Source of the DNA: Thermoplasmata archaeon
Lineage (GTDB): Archaea; Thermoplasmatota; Thermoplasmata; JAGHBH01
NCBI GenBank assembly: GCA_030673205.1
Contig: DAOVJP010000039.1
Coordinates: forward strand, 1-8,934
Length of the DNA stretch: 8,934 bases
Direction of reading: 5' to 3'
Shown here: in pieces, positions 1 to 7,218 of the stretch
Position numbering within the stretch: position 1 is the first letter of the stretch
How the letters are laid out: each line of letters begins with the position of its first letter
Notes under the pieces: generated by a model
What the model saw: the letters and a program-made list of their open reading frames with translations, nothing else
Database searches by the model: none
Told to the model about the DNA's origin: nothing
Position numbers and translations under genes: made by a program

Positions 1-3000
1 AATACGAAGCGGATGTGCCCCAATAGAAGGTGCGTGTCCCATTGTCTTCCGCGGGGCTGCGCCCTGTTGTGTCTGGAAGGTGATAGAAGTTCACACGGTC
101 GAAAGAGCCGGGATATGCATAGTCCCACGCTTCGTGATAGCGGTCGGTGGTGTGGCCATTGATCATGGCCGTGTCGCCCATGCCTCCCACCACGAAGACC
201 GCGTGGCGCCACCAGTCGCCGCTTGTGTCGCCGTAGATGATGACATCCCCTGCCTGGAGGTCTCCCGGAGGCGAGCCACTCCCCCCTGTAATGGTCGTCC
301 ATGCGGCGTCTTGGCCCCATGTGGCGTTTATAAGATTGAGGTGGAGATAGTCGCAGAAGGGCATGCAGCCCCAGTTGTCCACCCCATGTTCCATCCCATC
401 ATCCCCGCCCTCCAATATGCGGCCTCCGGCCATGAGGCACTGGGATACGAAGTTAGCGCAGTCGCCTCCGCTGCTGGTGTAATCGTTGTATGCGGGGTTG
501 TATACGTCCCAATATGTGTCCGCGTATTCCGCGGCCCTGGCGCGGTCATAGGTGTCGTTACATGCTGTGTGAATCGACACGAGGATGTCGGCGTTGTTGG
601 TGTTGGCGGTGTCTACTCTGTCCTGAAGGTTGGGGGCTGTGTCGTCCGTTCTGGTCATGAACACTTGGACCCCTTCTGCCTCCAGCAGGCTCCGGACCCG
701 TAGGGCTATGTCCAGGGCCATATCTTTTTCTTCGGGATTACCCGATCCGCTCCATCCCACCATGCCAAGATCGCCGCCGCCATGGCCGGGGTCTATGCAT
801 ACTCTCATAGTTGTCTTGGTCACATTGACGCTGTCCGCTCCGAGGTTATGATAATAGTCCTCGGCCTGGGCGTCTATTGTGATAGGGCCATCGGGGCTCG
901 TGCTCGTATCCCAGTCGTATGTCCATCTTCTCAAGAATGGGTCGTAATTAGCAGGATAGGCTGTTTTATTTATCGTAATGTTCACTCCGAATATTCCACT
1001 GGTGTCGTCCGCGGAGACCATGATGGTTATGACCCCCGTGACGGGCGTTCCCTCGGTGGGATAGGTGATCTCGACATAGGGCGCGGTGTTATCTGTAGGG
1101 GTGGCTATGACCGTCTTGTCTATGCTGGTGTTCTCGTTGGCTCCCTTGTCTATCGCGGTCACGGCGAAATAGTATGGGATGTCGTTGGAGAGACCGTCAA
1201 CGAGACATGCTGTGGCTCCTGTATCGTCGATGGGCGATAGGATATAGAACTCGGCGTGGGAGGCGTTCGTGAAATCCGTGGTGTTGTAGTAGACCTTGTA
1301 GCCTGCCAGATCCTTCTCCATATTGGAGATCCAGGTGACCTCTACCTCTCCCCCGGTCTGTTGGTCCATCGCTTCTACTCCTTGTACCGGGCCTGGCGGT
1401 AGGCTATCCACTGTGGTGTTGCTAGCCTCCAGGGATGTCGCTCCCTCGTTGGCTCCGAAGTCCGTGGCGCTTACAACGTAGTAATAGGTGATGCCAGAGG
1501 TAAGGCCTGTGTCTAGATAGGCGTTGGTGAATGAAGAAGCGATGTGATCGTACGGCCCTCCTGATGTGAGGGAGCGATAGACCTCATAGTGGTCTAGGTC
1601 GATCTCCGGGTTAGCATCCCAGATCATGGACATCTCGGTCCCTGTGGAAAGGGCCTCTACGGATACGCCAACAACCTGTCCAGGCGGTGTCACATCGACC
1701 AGCCCATACACCGTTATATCGTCTATCCAATAGCCAGATGTGTTTCCCGTCTTGTTCGAGTAGAAGTTAAAAGCCAGCTGGGCTTGGTGATGTACGTACG
1801 GGCTGAGGTCTATCTCGTAATACCACCATCCTACGAGCTCTCCCGTTATCCCTCCATAATAGTCCCAATTTCCGCCCCCGTCAATGGATATGCCAACGAA
1901 GAGATAGTCGTTGGCGAGCGCATCACCAGTGATGTAGAACCGGAGGGCGGCAGCCTCGGCGGTCCTGAGGTCGAAGGTGCGGGTGAGATATTCATCCATG
2001 GAGCCCCCGTACATGGAGGTGCCGTCCGCCCCGCACCACCACGAGTGATCATAGGAATAATAGTCGGTAGAAACGATGTGCCAATTAGGCTCCGTAGGGC
2101 TGGTGGTGGTCCATCCGTTCACCCCCGTCTCCACCTCGTCATAGAAGAAGACGCTGCCCACCTCTATATTGTCCACATATACTCCCTCCTGCCTGGTGGC
2201 GGCGTCGCTACTGAACCAGAATCGTATCATCACCTGGTCGTTATCGCAGAACTGGTCAAGGCTTAGGTGGCCCGTGTTCCACCACCACCGGGCCATGAGG
2301 TCCGGGTCCACCCCATCGTATTGCCAGCGGTCGGCGCTAGCATTGTCGTTGAACATGACTATATCCGTCCATCCCGGGTCTGTGAAGTTCTTTGCCTGCA
2401 CCCCGAAGGTATCCCAATAATCCTCCACGTCCGCCCAGTAATCGAAGGAGATGTAGGCGTTGTCATAGCCCGTGAGGTCCACACTGAACTCGGCGTGAGC
2501 TTCCATATGGTCATCGTAAGACTTGCCTGTGCCAGTGATCTTGATCTCGTCGAGGTACCATCCTTCTCGGACGGTGGATTCGTCACTCTCCAGAAGGAAC
2601 ATGAGATACAGGGGGCCGTCGTCGAAGGCTGCCAGGGACAACACTTCCTGCTCCCACTTACATGCATCTGGATCCCAGTCCTCGGGGTCATGGCCGTCAT
2701 CCCGTAAAAAAGCGCCAGATGTATTCCCATATTCCTCGAGAACAGTCCAGCCCGCACCAACGGTGGGAGGGAGGACAGAAGCGGCCTTCACGGAGGCTAT
2801 GTCCCAATAGTCCTCTATGGCAAGCCAATGGTGGAAATCGAGTTGGCACCCTGTGTGGCCGCTGAGGTTCACATAGGCGACCATATATGTGCTCATGTAG
2901 TCCCTATATTGTGGGCCAATGCCATTTATCACTATATCGTCGATGTTCCATCCGCCGTATTGCCAGGCATCATCAGTGGGGCCGATCCCGAAACTCACCT

Positions 3001-4039
3001 GGAGGTCGGGGTTCCCATCTGCGTATGAAGAGATGTTGTGATCTATTGGGGTCCAGGCGCTGTCCGTGATCTCAGCAGTATTTTCAAACACGATGTACCA
3101 ATCACTTCCATCATACGCTATTGAGTATGCGTGGTCATATAATGGGGATTCAACATTCAAGTACCTCTGAAACTGGAGGTGCACGTCCGAATAACCCTGG
3201 CAGTCCACCACTGGAGAGTCTAGCCAGGCCGTAGAAACAATATCGGGTTCGTAATCCCCATCCCCCGAGAGGTCCACTCCAAGAACGTTGTTGCCTGAAA
3301 CAGCAGAGTTGGGATCTGCATTGCCATGCTCTCCACCCAGTCCAAGGGGGGTCCCATATTCCCACTCAGCAGTCCCTATCCCCGCCCAGCCTCCTACGCC
3401 ACTTTCAAGATCATCTGCAAAGACCCGGTTATTCCCTGAGCTTGGGTTGGATGCCGCCACGTAATAGCTGTTGCTCCCGGCATAGACCTTGTTGGTGCTC
3501 TGACCCCAAACGGCGTCCGTGCCCCCTCCGTCCGCATCCCCTGTGCTCCATAGGTAGCCGATGGGTTCCTCTGCGGTGTCGTAGAAGAGCACGTGGGAAT
3601 CCCCGGCCACTCCTCCCACTCCAGAGCAGTAGAGGGTCGTGGAATCACTGTCTGGCGCGCCTGTCACGGTTCCCCAGTGGTCCACTCCGTTGTTGGCATT
3701 CGTATCGTTCATCACCCAGCCGGCCGTGCCTGCTTCAAAGTCCTCGTAGAAGATGAAAGAATCCTCCGTCCCCCTTGTCCTTCCTCCCTCCTCCCCCAGA
3801 ATATGGGTGCATTGATGGGCGTCGAGGGGCAGAACAGTATCCCTCTCCTCTATGTTCCCAATGTCGAAAGGACCATGGAACGATGGCGGAAGAGCTGTCT
3901 TTGAGATGCTATGCAGCGCAGAGGTCTCTCCACTCGGTTGCTGGGCCATCGGAGGGGGGAATGCCAGCGGGGAAAGTAAGGTGAGAATGAACAGTAACGC
4001 TATCAGGCGGGAAACTTGTTTCGTGGCCCTAACATTCAT
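1..4039 (-). CDS. Secreted multidomain cell-wall amidase (jelly-rolls, FN3, Ig, Amidase_3 with embedded Amidase_6), 3' end outside the window
   Basis: The frame is open from ATG at 4039 to the left edge: 1346 residues and no stop. Start choice: an AAGGAAG ribosome site lies just upstream, 11 bases after the caspase stop. Residues 1-32 form a signal peptide (basic start, LIALLFILTLLSPLA core). Residues about 95-780 hold roughly five jelly-roll modules of MAM / choice-of-anchor-J type; four end in a G-x-W/Y-x-D-D/N/E-I strand (363-372, 493-503, 619-628, 769-779). Two FN3 domains follow (about 783-877 and 880-982; PPGQVVGVSV, PPGPVQGVEA), then an Ig-like domain (983-1076). Amidase_3 begins near 1078 with IDPGHGGGDLG (His1086), EEKDMALDIA (Glu1104) and VSIHTACN (His1157), the expected zinc ligands. 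Amidase_6 follows at about 1163-1322 (Cys1194, His1279), and NGTRTFYWG (1333-1341) looks like Amidase_3 resuming. The predicted reaction is cleavage of the MurNAc-L-alanine bond of peptidoglycan outside the cell. The jelly-rolls probably bind glycans or cell surfaces. Domain calls are from motifs read by eye. Confidence 0.9.
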   Translation of the reverse strand, partial: MNVRATKQVSRLIALLFILTLLSPLAFPPPMAQQPSGETSALHSISKTALPPSFHGPFDIGNIEERDTVLPLDAHQCTHILGEEGGRTRGTEDSFIFYEDFEAGTAGWVMNDTNANNGVDHWGTVTGAPDSDSTTLYCSGVGGVAGDSHVLFYDTAEEPIGYLWSTGDADGGGTDAVWGQSTNKVYAGSNSYYVAASNPSSGNNRVFADDLESGVGGWAGIGTAEWEYGTPLGLGGEHGNADPNSAVSGNNVLGVDLSGDGDYEPDIVSTAWLDSPVVDCQGYSDVHLQFQRYLNVESPLYDHAYSIAYDGSDWYIVFENTAEITDSAWTPIDHNISSYADGNPDLQVSFGIGPTDDAWQYGGWNIDDIVINGIGPQYRDYMSTYMVAYVNLSGHTGCQLDFHHWLAIEDYWDIASVKAASVLPPTVGAGWTVLEEYGNTSGAFLRDDGHDPEDWDPDACKWEQEVLSLAAFDDGPLYLMFLLESDESTVREGWYLDEIKITGTGKSYDDHMEAHAEFSVDLTGYDNAYISFDYWADVEDYWDTFGVQAKNFTDPGWTDIVMFNDNASADRWQYDGVDPDLMARWWWNTGHLSLDQFCDNDQVMIRFWFSSDAATRQEGVYVDNIEVGSVFFYDEVETGVNGWTTTSPTEPNWHIVSTDYYSYDHSWWCGADGTSMYGGSMDEYLTRTFDLRTAEAAALRFYITGDALANDYLFVGISIDGGGNWDYYGGITGELVGWWYYEIDLSPYVHHQAQLAFNFYSNKTGNTSGYWIDDITVYGLVDVTPPGQVVGVSVEALSTGTEMSMIWDANPEIDLDHYEVYRSLTSGGPYDHIASSFTNAYLDTGLTSGITYYYVVSATDFGANEGATSLEASNTTVDSLPPGPVQGVEAMDQQTGGEVEVTWISNMEKDLAGYKVYYNTTDFTNASHAEFYILSPIDDTGATACLVDGLSNDIPYYFAVTAIDKGANENTSIDKTVIATPTDNTAPYVEITYPTEGTPVTGVITIMVSADDTSGIFGVNITINKTAYPANYDPFLRRWTYDWDTSTSPDGPITIDAQAEDYYHNLGADSVNVTKTTMRVCIDPGHGGGDLGMVGWSGSGNPEEKDMALDIALRVRSLLEAEGVQVFMTRTDDTAPNLQDRVDTANTNNADILVSIHTACNDTYDRARAAEYADTYWDVYNPAYNDYTSSGGDCANFVSQCLMAGGRILEGGDDGMEHGVDNWGCMPFCDYLHLNLINATWGQDAAWTTITGGSGSPPGDLQAGDVIIYGDTSGDWWRHAVFVVGGMGDTAMINGHTTDRYHEAWDYAYPGSFDRVNFYHLPDTTGRSPAEDNGTRTFYWGTSASY
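74..553 (-). other. Amidase_6 (cysteine amidase) domain embedded in the Amidase_3 domain
   Basis: This codes for residues about 1163-1322 of the large amidase. It opens with YDRARAAEYADTYWDVYNP, matching the helix that starts Amidase_6 domains. GGDCANFVSQCLMAGG follows, with the presumed nucleophile Cys1194. Later come LQAGDVIIYG, WWRHAVFVVG with the presumed base His1279, and INGHTTDRYHEAW. This is the expected motif order for the family, which belongs to the NlpC/P60-like papain-fold amidases. The domain starts within five residues of the third Amidase_3 zinc ligand (His1157). It is followed by a segment resembling the next Amidase_3 strand, so it appears inserted in a surface loop and not simply appended. 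Both active sites look intact as far as visible. Substrate unknown; a peptide or amide bond of murein is the likeliest guess. Confidence 0.8.
554..808 (-). other. N-terminal part of Amidase_3 zinc amidase domain
   Basis: This codes for residues about 1078-1162. The order of motifs is the classical one for zinc N-acetylmuramoyl-L-alanine amidases: a first strand with DPGHGG (zinc His1086), an Asp-Leu-Gly turn, Glu1104 before KDMALDIALRV (zinc Glu plus helix), VQVFMTRTDD, a LQDRVDTANTNNAD helix, and ILVSIHTACN (zinc His1157). The catalytic glutamate of the family normally lies near the C-terminal end of the domain. It is not visible here and should lie beyond the left edge if the domain resumes. 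Confidence 0.85.
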
Positions 4040-4043
4040 TGTT

Positions 4044-4050
4044 CTTCCTT
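4044..4050 (-). promoter_or_regulatory. Ribosome binding site of the amidase gene
   Basis: On the minus strand AAGGAAG lies four bases before the ATG at 4039 and starts immediately after the TAG stop of the caspase gene (4051-4053). The 11-base junction has no room for a promoter, so the amidase is most likely co-transcribed and translationally coupled with the caspase gene. Confidence 0.6.
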
Positions 4051-7032
4051 CTACACCATGAACGGTCCGGAGAAATGGTCTTCCTGTTCGGGGTGGGAGT
4101 CGGAATACTCATTGGTGTATCTGGGCGCCGCATAGCTGAATGCGGTCTCGAAGCTGCTGTATCCCTGACCTATCACCGCCCACTCAAGGAACCAATAGGT
4201 CCAGGCGCCATTGTTGTGCTGGGGCGCATCATAGCCGTATTCGTTCCATCCGCACGTCTGGGCCATATATCTACATGAAGCGGTGGAACCCTCCGAATAG
4301 CTGGTCCTATATCCGATCTCATCCATTCCCCCACTCCTGCAGGAGTCTAAGAAGAGGAGAACATGGTTGCTCTGCAAGTTCCTTAGTTTATAGGCTAGGA
4401 CGTTGTCCAGTATACAGCCGTATCCGTATCCGTCCGAATCCCAGGCATGACATTGAGAGGGGTGCCCATCCACCTGACCCCAATGTTGGGTGCCTGCGCT
4501 GGAGCTGTACCCACCTTCTGACTGAAATCCTCCGTGTCCACTGAATGTGATGACCACCCATGTGTCACTGTCTGCCGCCGCGATCAGGTTGTCGATGGCG
4601 TTGTATATGCCCACCTCGGTGGCTTGGCTGTTTATGAGCTTGGTAACGGTGTACCCCTCTCCCTGAAGATAGCTTTCCCAGTCGTCTGCATCTTCATCGC
4701 AGTAGGATAGATCGCTTATGTACCTGTAATCGGATATGCCTATGCAGAGGGCGAGCTTGCTTCCTCCGCCCCCTCCTTGCTCGGTGCTCTTCGCCCTGAC
4801 GTTGAAGCTTCCACTTCCGCTATACGAGTTGACCATTATGTAATACGTGCCAGCCACTGGGTTGGTCAAAGTGACGACCTCGTTGGACGAGCCGGTGTAT
4901 CCTTTTCCATCGTGGCTGCTGGTCGTTGGGGTGGAGCCTAGTTTGACGTAAAGGTCGAAATCGTAGCCAGTTCCAGCGCCGTATGTCTCGACGGTCAGGG
5001 TGGCCTTTCCACTGGGAATAGTCACATAATAATACTCCTTGTCGCCCTGACCGGACAGAGACCCGGCCAATCCATCGCCATCCAGTATGAGTTGGGCTGG
5101 CCCCGATCCTCCGGTGGTGCTGAATGTCTTATCGCTGCTCGTCGCAGTGTTTCCCACCTCGTCGGTCGACCTGACCCGATAATGGTATAGGGTTCCGGCG
5201 GAGAGCCCTGTGAGAGATACGCTGTGGGATGTGACCCCACTGCTCCCCGTCTTTGAATAGCCATAGGCTGTGGTGGTGCCGTATTCCACCACGCTGGAGC
5301 TAGCCTCATTGGTCGTCCATGTTATCGTACAACTGGTCTCGCTGGGAGAGGAGGATATGCTTGAGAGCTCCGGGGCCGTGGTGTCCGATGAGGGGCCGCC
5401 GGTGATATATACGCCCGCCCTATACTCTCCACTTCCGCTGTATGAGTTGACCATTATGTAATACCAACCCGTGTTAGGATCGCTTATGGTCACCGTCTCG
5501 GCAGCAGAATTGGTGTATCCCCTGGCATCGTAGCTGCTGGTCGATGGAAGAGAGCCATATTTGACATAGAGGTCGAAGTCGTATCCGCTCCCAGTGGCCT
5601 CTGTCTGGGCCACCAGCGAATCATAGTTCGCGTCCAGGTATACCTTGTAATAGTCCTTGTCCCCTGGGCCGGAGAGCGTGGTATATCCCGACCAAATGCC
5701 AAGGTCGATCTCAGTGGTGGTATCCCCGCTCGTAGTGGCGAATGTCCTATCGCTGCTCGTCCCAGTGTTGCCTGACTCATCGGTCGATCTGACCCGATAA
5801 TGATAGGTGGTTCCGGCGGAGAGCGCGTTGAGGGATACGCTGTGGGATGTGACCCCGTTGCTCCCCGTCTTCGAATAACCATAGGCGGTGGTGGTGCCGT
5901 ATTCCACCACGCTGGAGCTGGCTTCGTCGGTCGTCCATCCTATTGTAGCCGTGTTCGTGGTTATGGACGAGGCGCTTATGCTGGAGAGGACCGGAGGCGT
6001 GGTGTCGCCAACATTCTCGGTTGCGAATGTCTTGTCGGAGCTGGTTGCGGTGTTAGTGGCCGCGTCCATGGACTTGACCCGATAATGATAGGTTGTTCCG
6101 GGGGAGAGCCCGGTGAGGGCTACACTATGGGATGTAACGCCGCTGCTCCCACTGGCTACGCTCCCGTACGCTGTGGTTGTGCCATATTCCACCATGCTGG
6201 AACTGGCTTCGTCGGTCGTCCAGGTGATGGTGGCCCCATAGGGGGTTATGGATGTGGCGGAGATAGCGCCGATAGAGGGTGGCTCCGTGTCCCCGCCATA
6301 TGCGGTGGCGGTGACAGTGAAGCTGCCACTTCCACTATATGATTTGACCATGACATAGTATGTGCCCGACGAGGGGTTGCTTATGGTAACTGTCTCGTCG
6401 GCAGAGCCGGTATAACCCCTGCCATCGTAACTGCTAGTAGTGGGCATGGAGCCCTTCTTTACATATAGGTCGTAATCGGCGGTTCCAGGTCCATCCGTGA
6501 CTACGGTGAGAGAAGTGGCGGTTGTCACATCTATCGAGAAATATTTCTCTTCGCCAGTGCCTCCTAAAGAACTCGATCCGGCCACCCCACTGGTCAAGGT
6601 TGCCACCTGTGCGCCGCCTTCTCCCGTAGCTATTAGGGAGTACGTTCCACTTCCACTATAGGACAGCACCATGACATAATATGTCCCTGACTGGGGGTCG
6701 TTGAAGGTTATCTGTTCGTTGGCGGAGTTGGTATAGCCTCGACCATCATAGTCACTGGTGGTAGGATAGCCTCCACGCTTCACATACAGGTCAAAGTCGT
6801 ATCCGCTACCCGTGTCGTATGTCTGTACCGTGAGACCCGTATAGTCGGAACCCAGTGTAAAATAATAGTAGTCCTTTGCTCCCGAGCCGGACAAACTTCC
6901 GTCCTCTGCGGATCCCAACGATATCTGCTGGTCGGTGTTGTCCGCCAGCACGCCTGTCGCTGGCAACAGGAACATCAACGCGATCAGAATACTTGCTCCA
7001 ACAAGGGGCTTTCTACCTCTTTCTCTCATCAT
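4051..7032 (-). CDS. Secreted caspase-family (peptidase C14) protease with interleaved PPC and FN3 domains
   Basis: 993 residues. Residues 1-30 are a signal peptide (MMRERGRKP, hydrophobic core, GVLA before DNTDQQ). The order is then PPC (36-138), PPC (144-246), FN3 (248-341), FN3 (343-437), PPC (439-546), FN3 (550-641), PPC (645-750), a Gly-rich linker, and a caspase-like domain (758-993). Each PPC carries D-x-D-L-Y-V-K followed by a YY-x-M-V strand and SYSGSG. Each FN3 carries VEYGTTTAYG, GVTSHSV and YHYRV; purple-acid-phosphatase N-terminal domains are a related alternative. The catalytic dyad is visible as His833 (FSGHGG) and Cys898 (FLDSCRSGG). Asp896, two residues before the Cys, is the arrangement that in metacaspases favours basic P1 residues. 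No membrane anchor follows the catalytic domain, so the protein is probably released or held by its PPC/FN3 modules. Start: tandem ATGs at 7032 and 7029, with AAGGTGG 8 bases upstream of the first. Heads a probable operon with the amidase gene. Substrate unknown. Confidence 0.93.
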   Translation of the reverse strand: MMRERGRKPLVGASILIALMFLLPATGVLADNTDQQISLGSAEDGSLSGSGAKDYYYFTLGSDYTGLTVQTYDTGSGYDFDLYVKRGGYPTTSDYDGRGYTNSANEQITFNDPQSGTYYVMVLSYSGSGTYSLIATGEGGAQVATLTSGVAGSSSLGGTGEEKYFSIDVTTATSLTVVTDGPGTADYDLYVKKGSMPTTSSYDGRGYTGSADETVTISNPSSGTYYVMVKSYSGSGSFTVTATAYGGDTEPPSIGAISATSITPYGATITWTTDEASSSMVEYGTTTAYGSVASGSSGVTSHSVALTGLSPGTTYHYRVKSMDAATNTATSSDKTFATENVGDTTPPVLSSISASSITTNTATIGWTTDEASSSVVEYGTTTAYGYSKTGSNGVTSHSVSLNALSAGTTYHYRVRSTDESGNTGTSSDRTFATTSGDTTTEIDLGIWSGYTTLSGPGDKDYYKVYLDANYDSLVAQTEATGSGYDFDLYVKYGSLPSTSSYDARGYTNSAAETVTISDPNTGWYYIMVNSYSGSGEYRAGVYITGGPSSDTTAPELSSISSSPSETSCTITWTTNEASSSVVEYGTTTAYGYSKTGSSGVTSHSVSLTGLSAGTLYHYRVRSTDEVGNTATSSDKTFSTTGGSGPAQLILDGDGLAGSLSGQGDKEYYYVTIPSGKATLTVETYGAGTGYDFDLYVKLGSTPTTSSHDGKGYTGSSNEVVTLTNPVAGTYYIMVNSYSGSGSFNVRAKSTEQGGGGGSKLALCIGISDYRYISDLSYCDEDADDWESYLQGEGYTVTKLINSQATEVGIYNAIDNLIAAADSDTWVVITFSGHGGFQSEGGYSSSAGTQHWGQVDGHPSQCHAWDSDGYGYGCILDNVLAYKLRNLQSNHVLLFLDSCRSGGMDEIGYRTSYSEGSTASCRYMAQTCGWNEYGYDAPQHNNGAWTYWFLEWAVIGQGYSSFETAFSYAAPRYTNEYSDSHPEQEDHFSGPFMV
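5110..6006 (-). repeat. Near-identical FN3-coding modules within the caspase gene
   Basis: The FN3 modules at 5722-6006 (residues 343-437) and 5110-5385 (550-641) are very similar in nucleotide sequence as well as protein, including long shared runs through the VEYGTTTAYGYSKTG and GVTSHSVSL coding parts. A PPC-coding module separates them (5395-5718). A third FN3 copy (6010-6291) is more diverged. This pattern indicates recent duplication or gene conversion of an FN3 or FN3-PPC unit. Confidence 0.7.
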
Positions 7033-7040
7033 CTCTCATC

Positions 7041-7047
7041 CCACCTT
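7041..7047 (-). promoter_or_regulatory. Ribosome binding site of the caspase gene
   Basis: AAGGTGG on the minus strand sits 8 bases before the ATG at 7032 and can pair with the CACCT region of the 16S rRNA 3' end. It supports the start at 7032 (or the second ATG at 7029), directly ahead of a good signal peptide. Confidence 0.55.
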
Positions 7048-7093
7048 CGCTTTGAACCTCTCTTATCCCGTGCACTATCTGATGGACAGGGCA

Positions 7094-7108
7094 TGTCACA
7101 TCGTGACA
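7094..7108. promoter_or_regulatory. Perfect inverted repeat in the caspase leader (operator candidate)
   Basis: TGTCAC-ATC-GTGACA is a perfect 6-bp inverted repeat with a 3-base centre, about 60 bases upstream of the caspase ATG and downstream of the TATA-like boxes. The size and symmetry fit a dimeric helix-turn-helix regulator site. As RNA it would form a short hairpin. No cognate regulator lies in the window. Confidence 0.4.
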
Positions 7109-7124
7109 GAGCAAACCTTAGGGA

Positions 7125-7154
7125 ATATGCTCACTTTTACACGAGATATGCTCA
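7125..7154. promoter_or_regulatory. Direct repeat ATATGCTCA x2, spaced 21 bp, near the presumed transcription start
   Basis: The nonamer occurs at 7125-7133 and 7146-7154. Start-to-start spacing is 21 bp, about two DNA turns, so both would face the same side of the helix. They lie just downstream of the TATA-like box at 7166-7172, where a bound repressor could block the preinitiation complex. The link to regulation is inference. Confidence 0.35.
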
Positions 7155-7165
7155 TATTCGCATGT

Positions 7166-7192
7166 CTATATAGTGTACATAGGTACTTATAG
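7166..7192 (-). promoter_or_regulatory. Candidate archaeal TATA boxes for the caspase-amidase operon
   Basis: On the minus strand there are two TATA-like elements: TATATAG (7172-7166) and CTATAAGT (7192-7185), the latter preceded by an A-rich CTAAA that might serve as a BRE. Initiation about 25 bases downstream of the first would start the RNA near 7142 and leave a leader of about 110 bases. The region is clearly AT-richer than its surroundings. No convincing bacterial -35/-10 pair was seen. Confidence 0.45.
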
Positions 7193-7202
7193 TTTAGGTA
7201 GT

Positions 7203-7208
7203 AAAAAA
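7203..7208 (-). terminator. T-run, candidate archaeal terminator after the propeller gene
   Basis: The minus strand reads GCTTTTTTAC about 100 bases past the propeller stop codon. Archaeal transcription commonly ends at short T-runs without a hairpin. It lies just before the TATA-like boxes, where a terminator for the upstream unit would be expected. A weaker, hairpin-based candidate overlaps the stop codon. Confidence 0.4.
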
Positions 7209-7218
7209 GCGAGAGAAT

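Noticed and set aside
80..703. A 207-codon open frame on the plus strand
   Set aside because: It lies fully antisense to the amidase domains, whose motifs are unmistakable on the minus strand. It has no recognisable domain or convincing ribosome site.
5800..6342. A 180-codon plus-strand open frame rich in Gly and Cys
   Set aside because: It is a mirror of the repetitive FN3 and PPC coding sequence. Its repeats simply reflect the minus-strand modules.
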